A DNA stretch of 7,784 bases. Origin: Hyphomicrobiales bacterium. GTDB taxonomy: Bacteria > Pseudomonadota > Alphaproteobacteria > Rhizobiales > Beijerinckiaceae. The DNA lies in contig CANCAR010000123.1 of the NCBI GenBank assembly GCA_947374125.1, forward strand, positions 1 through 7,784, given 5' to 3'. The translations under genes were made by a program, and so were the position numbers. This document shows positions 1-5,844 of this stretch, in pieces (position 1 is the stretch's first letter; each line of letters starts with the position of its first letter). A model generated the notes under the pieces. The model was not told where the DNA came from. It was given only the letters and a program-made list of their open reading frames with translations, and ran no database searches.

Positions 1-591
1 CAACAGCAGTGAAGAGGACACAAGCCCAAGCGATAAGGAGGGCAAAATCATCTGAACCAAATTGCGCGTCGGGTTCTCAAAAAACGGCGTGTACCCGCCG
101 GCTGGCAAAATCGGCCAAGTCAAAGAGAATAACAGCACGAATAAAGTCGCAAGCCAGAAATTCGGAACCGCGCCGAGAATGGTAGCCAAGGCACTGATCA
201 CGATATCGGCCGCTTTCCGGTGTCGAAATGCCGCGATGGCACCAAGCGGCAGCGCGATCAGATTGGCAATCAGGAACGCGATGACGGCGAGTTCAAGCGT
301 GACAGGCAGCCGCTTGACGATATCGGGCGCGACCGCAACCCGGTTTTGAAATGAAGTTCCCAAATCGCCACGAAGCGCTTTGCCCAGCCATTCTGTATAC
401 TGAACGACGAGGGGACGATCGAGCCCGTTTAGGGCCTCAAAGCGCATGATTGCTTGCGGCGTGGCATCGACCCCAAGTGCCGAGCGAGCAGCAGAGCCCG
501 GAACCACATTGATCGCAATAAAAAGAATGACCGACGCGGCAAACAGCGTTGGAACAAACAAAGCGAGCCTTGTTAAAATCAGCCGCAACAT
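1..591 (-). CDS. Peptide/nickel-type ABC transporter permease (DppB family), 3' end outside window
   Basis: Inner-membrane permease half of a family 5 (dipeptide/oligopeptide/nickel class) ABC importer. It would pair with a DppC-type permease that should lie past the left edge. Only the first 197 codons are present; the frame is open to base 1. Residues about 9-28 form the first membrane helix, as is usual at the DppB N-terminus. The family-typical stretch GLDRPLVVQY (56-65), the segment RGDLGTSF (74-81) and LPVTLELA (95-102) follow. Further helices lie near 100-121, 130-160 and 180-197. The ATG at 589-591 is preceded in frame by a TGA only three codons upstream, so this start is nearly forced, although its ribosome binding site is weak (TTGAG at best). 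It lies 92 bp downstream of the binding-protein gene on the same strand, so the two are probably one operon. The substrate cannot be told from the permease; peptides, opines or other small solutes are possible. Confidence 0.93.
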   Translation of the reverse strand, partial: MLRLILTRLALFVPTLFAASVILFIAINVVPGSAARSALGVDATPQAIMRFEALNGLDRPLVVQYTEWLGKALRGDLGTSFQNRVAVAPDIVKRLPVTLELAVIAFLIANLIALPLGAIAAFRHRKAADIVISALATILGAVPNFWLATLFVLLFSLTWPILPAGGYTPFFENPTRNLVQMILPSLSLGLVSSSLLL

Positions 592-622
592 GAGAACTCA
601 ATCCAAAGTCTGGCTAAAATGG

Positions 623-655
623 CTGCGCCCGAACCATGATACGGCACGGGCGCAG
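623..655 (-). promoter_or_regulatory. GC-rich stem-loop between binding-protein and permease genes
   Basis: CTGCGCCCG (623-631) and CGGGCGCAG (647-655) are perfect 9-bp inverted arms around a 15-base loop. Read on the minus strand, the stem comes 28 bases after the binding-protein stop codon. It is followed by CCATTTTAG, which has only four Ts. This is weak for a full intrinsic terminator but fits an attenuating or mRNA-stabilising hairpin. Such structures often sit between a binding-protein gene and its permease genes and keep the binding protein in excess. The structure is seen directly; the role is inferred. Confidence 0.6.
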
Positions 656-683
656 TGTTCATAGTCGTCAACAGATACAGATG

Positions 684-2282
684 TTATCCCTCGAACCACG
701 CGTCCTTAAGCGTCTTCAGGAAGCCCGTGCGCATTGGCACATAGCCCTGAAGCTTCTTAGAATGCGCAATCAACAGATGGCCGTTAACGAGGGGGACAAT
801 GCCCATCTCCTCAAGCGACATTTCCTGCATCTTCTTATAAATCGCCTTACGGGCATCCTGCGAAGGAGCCTGTTTGGCCTCATCGAGAATGGCGTCGAGT
901 TCTGCCGAGCCGCTCTTTTGAACGTTCACAGCCATCCCGCGCTTATAATTGTTGGTGACGAAATCGTCTGGATCAGCCAGCGGGCTCAACCAATACATCG
1001 CCGTCATGTCGAACTTGCTCGGACCCCAAACTTCATCCCAATAACGCGGAATTTCCATGCTGTTGATCTTAGCCTTGATCCCGATAGCGGCAAGATTGGC
1101 CTGAATGATTGGCGCCATGCCCATCATGGGAGGGAACGAAGACGCCATCGTCATGCTGGTTTCAAATCCATTCGGGAAACCAGCTTCCGCAAGCAAGGCC
1201 TTCGCCTTGGCCACTTCGCTCTTTTCACCGAAATACTTGATGTCCGCGTAACCCCAGTTCCATTCAGGAATAACGCCGCCACGAATAGCGGTTGCCTGGC
1301 CAAAGAACGCGCCAGCGACAAGTGCTGAGCGGTCAATCGCCAAGCCGATCGCCTGACGAACCTTCGGATTATCGAGCGGCTTCGTCGTATTGTTGGGGAT
1401 CAGCCAGTAGTACCGCGAGCCCTCAAGGGTTTGGGCCTTGAGTTCGGCGTTCGTCTTCATCGACGCCCAGTCTTTTGGCGGAATTTCGTTCGAGAAATTC
1501 ACTTCGCCCGAGGCCACCGCATTGGTGAGCGCGGTAATATCCGGAATGATCCGGTATTCCATCGCGTCAAAATACGGCTTGCCTTCTTGGAAGTATTTCT
1601 CGTTCCGATCAAATTTAACCGCCGAGCGTGGCTCATAGCTCACAAATTTGAAGGGCCCCGAACCAACTGGCTTTGCGTTCAGATCATGGCCCGATTCAAC
1701 CAGCTTTTTCGGAACAATCGAGCTGCCTGGGAACGCCATATAAACAAGGAACGGACCGGTCCGCTTCGTTAGCTTGAAACGCACGGTGAGCTTGTCAACG
1801 ACATCGACCGAGTCAATGGTTTCAACCTGCGCGGTATAGGAATAGCCGGAGTCTTTCGCCCGTAGACGGTCGAACGAAAACTTTACATCCTCAGCCGTCA
1901 ACTCATCGCCATTATGGAACGTGACGCCAGCACGAAGCTTGAAGGTGTATTGTAACCCGTCATCGCTGATCTGAAAGCTCTCGGCAAGCTCAGGATAAGG
2001 CTTTGCATCCGCATCAAGCGCCATGAGTGTGGAATAAACCTGCTCAATAATAACATGCGACATGCCGCTTGGACCGCGAACGGGATCAAATCCTGCAGGA
2101 TCAGCCGAAAATGCAGCCTTCAAAACACCACCGCGCTTCGGTGCAGCGAGGGCAGCGGATATAGACCCATCCACTATGACGCCTGCCGTAGCCGCTATCA
2201 TTGCAGCAGCAGCCGTTCCCGCAAGGAAATGCCTGCGGCTCAATGCCATCGCACTTATGCTATTTTTCACTGTTGTTGACAT
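684..2282 (-). CDS. Tat-exported ABC transporter substrate-binding protein, family 5 (DppA/OppA-like)
   Basis: Periplasmic binding protein (532 aa, normal length for the family) that captures the solute for the adjacent DppB-type permease. The N-terminus carries a twin-arginine signal: SRRHFLAG (residues 15-22), then a hydrophobic Ala-rich stretch (23-37) and a likely signal peptidase site ALA|AP at 44-48. The mature part shows SBP_bac_5 landmarks: PELAESF near the N-terminus, then FKLRAGVTFHNGDELTAEDVKF-like sequence, a PVGSGPFKF segment, and NPKVRQAIGLAIDR in the second lobe. The ATG at 2280-2282 has a strong Shine-Dalgarno, AAGGGGG (2288-2294), 5 bases upstream. A TTGACA/TACTCT promoter and a perfect palindrome lie upstream (2373-2426). 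The divergent XRE-cupin gene is the probable regulator. The substrate is unknown; peptide binding is the family default, but amino-acid derivatives, opines and sugars are also handled by this family. Confidence 0.95.
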   Translation of the reverse strand: MSTTVKNSISAMALSRRHFLAGTAAAAMIAATAGVIVDGSISAALAAPKRGGVLKAAFSADPAGFDPVRGPSGMSHVIIEQVYSTLMALDADAKPYPELAESFQISDDGLQYTFKLRAGVTFHNGDELTAEDVKFSFDRLRAKDSGYSYTAQVETIDSVDVVDKLTVRFKLTKRTGPFLVYMAFPGSSIVPKKLVESGHDLNAKPVGSGPFKFVSYEPRSAVKFDRNEKYFQEGKPYFDAMEYRIIPDITALTNAVASGEVNFSNEIPPKDWASMKTNAELKAQTLEGSRYYWLIPNNTTKPLDNPKVRQAIGLAIDRSALVAGAFFGQATAIRGGVIPEWNWGYADIKYFGEKSEVAKAKALLAEAGFPNGFETSMTMASSFPPMMGMAPIIQANLAAIGIKAKINSMEIPRYWDEVWGPSKFDMTAMYWLSPLADPDDFVTNNYKRGMAVNVQKSGSAELDAILDEAKQAPSQDARKAIYKKMQEMSLEEMGIVPLVNGHLLIAHSKKLQGYVPMRTGFLKTLKDAWFEG

Positions 2283-2287
2283 CCGTA

Positions 2288-2294
2288 CCCCCTT
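2288..2294 (-). promoter_or_regulatory. Ribosome binding site of the binding-protein gene, overlapping a half-site
   Basis: On the minus strand AAGGGGG stands 5 bases before the ATG, a near-ideal Shine-Dalgarno that fixes the start. Immediately 5' and overlapping it is AATCAAG (2292-2298), identical to one arm of the 17-bp palindrome at 2373-2389. Confidence 0.7.
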
Positions 2295-2372
2295 GATTGT
2301 TTTAATAGTTCTTTAGAACAGATAGTCGGCGTAGGTACCCGTGACTGAAGCCTTTGATGTTCAGCTTTTTTC

Positions 2373-2389
2373 AATCAAGTCACTTGATT
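2373..2389. promoter_or_regulatory. 17-bp perfect palindrome, candidate operator
   Basis: AATCAAGT-C-ACTTGATT is a perfect inverted repeat with 8-bp arms and one central base. It lies in the divergent region between the binding-protein gene and the XRE-cupin regulator gene. It starts about nine bases past the predicted minus-strand -10 box, so it would cover the start of the binding-protein transcript, a classic repressor position. Half-site copies occur at 2292-2298 (CTTGATT) and 2424-2430 (AATCAA, touching the -35 box). Binding by the adjacent regulator is inferred from proximity and symmetry. Confidence 0.6.
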
Positions 2390-2397
2390 TATAGGAA

Positions 2398-2426
2398 AGA
2401 GTATTCGACGAACTAAAACCTGTCAA
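2398..2426 (-). promoter_or_regulatory. Predicted sigma-70-type promoter for the binding-protein operon
   Basis: On the minus strand a perfect -35 box TTGACA (2421-2426) is followed after 17 bases by TACTCT (2398-2403), a weak but properly spaced -10. Transcription would begin near 2391, giving a leader of about 110 bases. The palindrome at 2373-2389 would lie at about +2 to +18. A TATAAA (2389-2394) slightly downstream is wrongly spaced for this -35 box. Confidence 0.5.
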
Positions 2427-2493
2427 TCAATAGTCCTGTTTCATTTTTAAACAAAAAATGCTTATTTTTCATGCATATGGCATAATTTTATTC

Positions 2494-2508
2494 AAAAAAT
2501 TATTTTTT
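2494..2508. repeat. AT-only palindrome in an AT-rich intergenic tract
   Basis: AAAAAAT-T-ATTTTTT is a perfect 15-bp palindrome within a very AT-rich tract (about 2440-2520) between the two divergent genes. It may give DNA curvature or an UP element for the regulator promoter, but A/T runs of this kind also arise from base composition alone. The rest of the 306-base gene-free stretch (2283-2588) holds the promoter, operator and ribosome-binding-site signals listed separately. Confidence 0.35.
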
Positions 2509-2536
2509 AATTTTTGTGAACTGCAATAAAGTATCC

Positions 2537-2565
2537 TTGAAAAGACAGTGGTCTGGGCCTATCCG
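2537..2565 (+). promoter_or_regulatory. Possible promoter of the XRE-cupin regulator gene
   Basis: TTGAAA (2537-2542) matches a -35 box at five of six bases. TATCCG (2560-2565), 17 bases further, is a poor -10. The upstream A/T tracts could act as an UP element. The predicted transcript would start near 2572, only about 17 bases before the ATG. This is the best-spaced pair I could find, but it is weak. Confidence 0.25.
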
Positions 2566-2583
2566 TAAGACCAATTCAACAAT

Positions 2584-2588
2584 AAGGA
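2584..2588 (+). promoter_or_regulatory. Shine-Dalgarno that argues over the regulator start
   Basis: AAGGA abuts the ATG at 2589 with no spacer, which is too close for normal initiation there. It lies 9 bases before an in-frame TTG at 2598, a usual distance. An in-frame TAA at 2583-2585 rules out any start further upstream. The true start may therefore be the TTG, three codons later. Confidence 0.5.
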
Positions 2589-3155
2589 ATGGGTTGGTTG
2601 GATTTTGAGAAAATTGGCGATCGCCTCCGTCATATTCGGCGGATAAAAAAATTACGCCTTTCGGATGTCGCGCGCCTTGTGCCATGCAGCGAGAGCATGT
2701 TGTCTAAGGTCGAGACGAGCAGCATCGTGCCCTCCTTACACATGTTGCATCGAATTGCTTCGGTACTCGACATTTCGGTGGCTGAACTCATCGATACCCC
2801 CGAAGAAGCCGGGCTCATGATTTTTACCGATGGGTCACGCCCGGTGATGCATCTTCAAGATGGCGAGAACGGCGGACTAACGCTGGAGCGGCTTATCCCC
2901 TTTTCGCGGGGCCGAATTTTGAACGCCAATGTGCATGTAATCTCGCCCGGTGCCGGCAATGGCGGCGAACTGAAACATACCGGAGAAGAGATTGGCTATG
3001 TGCTCGAAGGGCAGATCGAACTCACCGTTCGCGGCGAAACCCGTGTTTTGAATGTGGGCGATTCGTTCTTCTTTGAATCCCACATTCCTCACCGGTATCG
3101 TAACTCAGGGCAAGTGATTGCCCGTGTGATTTGGGTCAATTCGCCAATTGCGTAA
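2589..3155 (+). CDS. XRE-family HTH regulator with C-terminal cupin domain (PuuR-like)
   Basis: DNA-binding repressor or activator of 188 aa, a normal length for the XRE-cupin class. Residues 9-67 form the helix-turn-helix domain, with LSDVARLVPCSESMLSKVE (24-42) as the recognition unit. Residues about 112-184 form a small beta-barrel cupin, with its first motif around H130-x3-E134 to G141 and its second at GDSFFFESHIPHRYRN (157-172). In relatives such as E. coli PuuR the cupin senses a small ligand. The gene is divergent from the binding-protein operon with a shared 306-base control region holding a palindrome, so local control of that transporter is the natural inference. The ligand is probably the imported solute or a metabolite of it. 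The ATG is listed as start, but the Shine-Dalgarno favours TTG at 2598, giving 185 aa with the HTH intact. The gene ends 23 bp from the convergent mannitol dehydrogenase gene, with a palindrome in between. Confidence 0.92.
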   Translation: MGWLDFEKIGDRLRHIRRIKKLRLSDVARLVPCSESMLSKVETSSIVPSLHMLHRIASVLDISVAELIDTPEEAGLMIFTDGSRPVMHLQDGENGGLTLERLIPFSRGRILNANVHVISPGAGNGGELKHTGEEIGYVLEGQIELTVRGETRVLNVGDSFFFESHIPHRYRNSGQVIARVIWVNSPIA

Positions 3156-3161
3156 GAATGC

Positions 3162-3180
3162 GATTTAAGCGACTTAAATC
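3162..3180. repeat. Palindrome between convergent genes
   Basis: GATTTAAG-CGA-CTTAAATC is a perfect inverted repeat (8-bp arms, 3-base centre) filling most of the 23-base gap between the regulator stop and the mtlK stop. The mtlK stop codon lies inside its right arm. It could be a weak bidirectional terminator, but there is no T-run on either side and the stem is AT-rich. Its centre, AAG-CG-ACTT, resembles that of the operator-like palindrome at 2373-2389 (AAG-TC-ACTT). Confidence 0.4.
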
Positions 3181-4693
3181 ACGCCGATTGGCCGTGAAGA
3201 TAAGCACTCATCGTTTTCTCAACCCCATCCGACCAAATCGCGTTGAGCGATGCGCTGAACGCTTTGGCAAAGGCCGCATCCTTTGAAACGGCAGCATAGA
3301 CATCATCCATTGTAAGCCAAACCAACGGATCGCGTTTGGCCTCTCGCGCCATTTCCTGCAAGCGCGCCCAGTTCGGGTCATTGGGTTCAATCACCGTTCC
3401 GCTCTCGGTGACGCCATAGCAGTACCGGCACCACAGCGCTGATTCGAGCGCCAGTCCGTTGAAACGACGCCCTGCCTTGATAGCATCGGCAATGCTCGGC
3501 ACGATGAATTTTGGCTGACGGTTTGATCCGTCGAGACAAAGCCGTCGAATGGTATCGCCAATGGCGGGGTTTGAAAAACGCCGCATAATCAGCGTGAAAT
3601 AGTCTTGCAAACTCGTATCGGGTACCGGCGGCACAAGGGGTATGATCTCGTCTTGTTCCATTTTGACGAGGAAATCGCGAATGAGAGCATGCTCCATCGC
3701 CTCATGCACATAATGCACATCCAGCAACCCACCCGCATAGGCAAGAATGGCGTGCCCCCCATTGAGGATGCGTATCTTCATCGTCTCAAAGGGTGAGACA
3801 TCCGCCACGAACGTAGCGCCTACCTTGTCGAAGGCTGGACGACCCAGCGGGAAATGATCTTCGAGCACCCATTGCTTGAATTCTTCACAAAACACGGGCG
3901 AGGTATCACGCACGCCAAAGTTCGACATGAGAAGGTCACGCTCGCGATCTGTCGTTGCAGGCGTAATGCGATCAACCATTGCATTCGGGAATGCAACATT
4001 TGCCTGCACCCATTCGGCAAGCGCCGGATCCGAGAGGTGTGCAACACCCACAACGGCGTTCCGGGTAACAGCGCCATTGTGCGGGACATTGTCGCACGAC
4101 ATGATGGTAAAGGGCGGAATTCCCTGAGCGCGACGCTGCTTTAATCCGGCAACCAAAATACCAAAAACGGTTTTGGCCTCATCCGGATTGGCCCCGTCAT
4201 GGACAATCGACGGATGGGTGACATCAAAGGTCCCTGTCACTGGGTCAATGAAATACCCGCCCTCCGTTATCGTCAGCGAAACAATCCGGATACGGGGATC
4301 GGCAAGCCATTGCAAAAGTCCAATGCGATCATCGGGCGCGACAAAGTCAATCATGGCACCCGTTACATGCGCGGTGCTGACGCCTGAATCTTGCTCAACA
4401 ACCGTTGTTAGATAGTCTTGCGCTTTCAGCCGGTCTCGCATGGCCCTATCAGTCGGCATCACGCCCGCGCCAACAATGCCCCAATCGTGATTAAGGCCTT
4501 GGTTGAAAAGATCATCGAGATAAACGGCCAAATGCGCACGGTGAAAATTACCAACGCCAAAATGCAATATCCCCGGTGAGATATCCGACCTTTGATAGGT
4601 TGGGCGGCCCACGATAGCGGGCAATTCGTGAAGCGTTTGCAGCGAAAGCGCCACGGCACCCTTATTCACTTGTGTTTGGGAGTTATTGCTCAT
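3179..4693 (-). CDS. mtlK: Mannitol 2-dehydrogenase (polyol-specific long-chain dehydrogenase)
   Basis: Cytosolic NAD-dependent enzyme that oxidises D-mannitol to D-fructose; family members may also take D-arabinitol or sorbitol. At 504 aa it has the full length of the long-chain mannitol dehydrogenase family. The nucleotide-binding start is LHFGVGNFHRAH (43-54). SCDNVPHNG (199-207) is a conserved family segment. VAFPNAMVDRITP (233-245) fits the mannitol dehydrogenase signature (VDR core). The catalytic K-x4-N-x2-H motif is K306, N311, H314. The same superfamily includes fructuronate and tagaturonate reductases, but the polyol transporter genes upstream favour a polyol dehydrogenase. An in-frame TGA three codons upstream supports the ATG at 4691-4693, and AAGGG (4704-4708) lies 10 bases before it. 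The gene is last of the smo cluster, 131 bp after smoK. Confidence 0.9.
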   Translation of the reverse strand: MSNNSQTQVNKGAVALSLQTLHELPAIVGRPTYQRSDISPGILHFGVGNFHRAHLAVYLDDLFNQGLNHDWGIVGAGVMPTDRAMRDRLKAQDYLTTVVEQDSGVSTAHVTGAMIDFVAPDDRIGLLQWLADPRIRIVSLTITEGGYFIDPVTGTFDVTHPSIVHDGANPDEAKTVFGILVAGLKQRRAQGIPPFTIMSCDNVPHNGAVTRNAVVGVAHLSDPALAEWVQANVAFPNAMVDRITPATTDRERDLLMSNFGVRDTSPVFCEEFKQWVLEDHFPLGRPAFDKVGATFVADVSPFETMKIRILNGGHAILAYAGGLLDVHYVHEAMEHALIRDFLVKMEQDEIIPLVPPVPDTSLQDYFTLIMRRFSNPAIGDTIRRLCLDGSNRQPKFIVPSIADAIKAGRRFNGLALESALWCRYCYGVTESGTVIEPNDPNWARLQEMAREAKRDPLVWLTMDDVYAAVSKDAAFAKAFSASLNAIWSDGVEKTMSAYLHGQSA

Positions 4694-4710
4694 CGTCCAT
4701 CATCCCTTAA

Positions 4711-4815
4711 TCATCGAACGCGACGCCACGGCTTCATGTCGAAACACTCTTTAGTCTCTTTCCAACGAATATTCAGCGGCCGCAAAGCAAAAATAGTCCG
4801 TGCGCCCATCACCAT
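4711..4815 (-). CDS. Possible small ORF between smoK and mtlK (34 aa, hypothetical)
   Basis: This ORF lies wholly inside the 131-bp gap and runs ATG-GTG-ATG... to TGA. Its product begins MVMGARTIFALRPLN and ends MKPWRRVR; it is strongly basic, with several Arg and Trp, and has no membrane segment. A TAGGA element precedes it, too close to the first ATG but about 8 bases before the third codon, also ATG (4807-4809). It ends 17 bases before mtlK, so it could couple translation to that gene. I recognise no family. An open frame of this length can arise by chance, and the gap may simply be an untranslated spacer or processing site. Confidence 0.22.
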   Translation of the reverse strand: MVMGARTIFALRPLNIRWKETKECFDMKPWRRVR

Positions 4816-4824
4816 GTTCCTACC

Positions 4825-5826
4825 TTAAAAAATCGCCTGACCGCTCGCATCAAACCGGTGGATGCGCGCCGGGTCCAAAGTCAGCGACAAGGCTGTTCCC
4901 GGTGCCGCCTCAATGTTACCCGTCGCACGAACCGTCATAGCCCCGAGATCGGCTGAGTCGACATGGATGAAGGTGTCGGAACCCAGATGCTCCGCAATGC
5001 GGATCGTCGCGTGAATTGCCCCACTGGCATCGCCAATCTGAACATGCTCCGGCCTTATGCCAATGGTCGCTGCGCCATGTTTGGAAGCCAATGCGCCCGA
5101 GATAAAATTCATTTTCGGCGAGCCAATAAAGCCCGCGACAAAAAGCGTTTTCGGACGATCATAAAGCTCAAGCGGTGATCCGACCTGTTCAACACGGCCT
5201 TGGTTCAGGACCACGATACGGTCGGCCATGGTCATGGCTTCGACCTGGTCGTGCGTCACATAAACCATGGTTGCGCCGAGCGATTTATGGAGCTGCATGA
5301 TCTCCAACCGCATTTGCACGCGAAGAGCCGCGTCCAGATTGGACAGAGGCTCATCGAATAAAAACGCCTTAGGCTCGCGAACAATCGCGCGACCAATGGC
5401 GACCCGTTGGCGTTGGCCGCCCGATAATTGCCCCGGCCTGCGATCGAGGAAATCTTTGAGGTTGAGGGTTTCGGCGGCTTTACGCACTTTAGCGTCGATA
5501 ACCGCCTCCGATTGCTTCGCCATTTTGAGCGGAAAGCCGATATTGTTTCTGACCGACATATGCGGATAAAGCGCGTAAGACTGGAACACCATCGCCAATT
5601 CACGCTGGGCAGGGCCAAGCTCAGTTACATCGCGCCCGTCAATCAAGATATGGCCGGAGGTTAAATCCTCAAGTCCGGCAATCAGGCGCAGCAAGGTCGA
5701 CTTGCCGCATCCGCTTGGGCCAACAAACACCGTGAAGCCACCATCATAAATATCAAGATCAACGCCGTTAATGACGCTCAGCGTGCCGAAATTTTTCCGT
5801 ACCGCGTTTAATTCTATTCTGCTCAT
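4825..5826 (-). CDS. smoK: Polyol ABC transporter ATP-binding protein (SmoK/MalK family)
   Basis: Cytoplasmic ATPase that powers polyol import through the SmoF/SmoG channel. Numbered from the chosen ATG (333 aa), it shows Walker A GPSGCGKST (36-44), Q-loop Q82, signature LSGGQ (134-138), Walker B FLFDEP (155-160), D-loop NLDA and switch H192. The C-terminal part (about 235-333) is the TOBE/regulatory domain of the MalK-UgpC subfamily, with GIRPEHV at its core. The length agrees with SmoK, shorter than MalK. The frame also opens at a TTG six bases upstream (5830-5832). I prefer the ATG at 5824-5826: AGAGG (5836-5840) is 10 bases from it but only 4 from the TTG, and the MSRIEL start resembles relatives. 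It lies 18 bp after smoG, in the same operon. Confidence 0.93.
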   Translation of the reverse strand: MSRIELNAVRKNFGTLSVINGVDLDIYDGGFTVFVGPSGCGKSTLLRLIAGLEDLTSGHILIDGRDVTELGPAQRELAMVFQSYALYPHMSVRNNIGFPLKMAKQSEAVIDAKVRKAAETLNLKDFLDRRPGQLSGGQRQRVAIGRAIVREPKAFLFDEPLSNLDAALRVQMRLEIMQLHKSLGATMVYVTHDQVEAMTMADRIVVLNQGRVEQVGSPLELYDRPKTLFVAGFIGSPKMNFISGALASKHGAATIGIRPEHVQIGDASGAIHATIRIAEHLGSDTFIHVDSADLGAMTVRATGNIEAAPGTALSLTLDPARIHRFDASGQAIF

Positions 5827-5844
5827 GACCAAAAAACCTCTGAC

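Noticed and set aside
62..664. Two plus-strand open frames opposite the DppB-type permease
   Set aside because: The minus strand encodes a continuous permease with family motifs; the plus frames have no recognisable content.
636..1328. Long plus-strand open frame of 230 codons opposite the binding-protein gene
   Set aside because: It lies fully antisense to a clearly coding family 5 binding protein, has no recognisable domain and a shadow-like composition rich in His and Arg.
2285..2340. Repeated GTACCC at 2285-2290 and 2335-2340
   Set aside because: A six-base direct repeat without symmetry or relation to the promoter; expected by chance in a 300-base region.
4776..4783. GCGGCCGC palindrome in the smoK-mtlK gap
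   Set aside because: An isolated 8-bp palindrome (a common restriction site) with no flanking symmetry or repeat.
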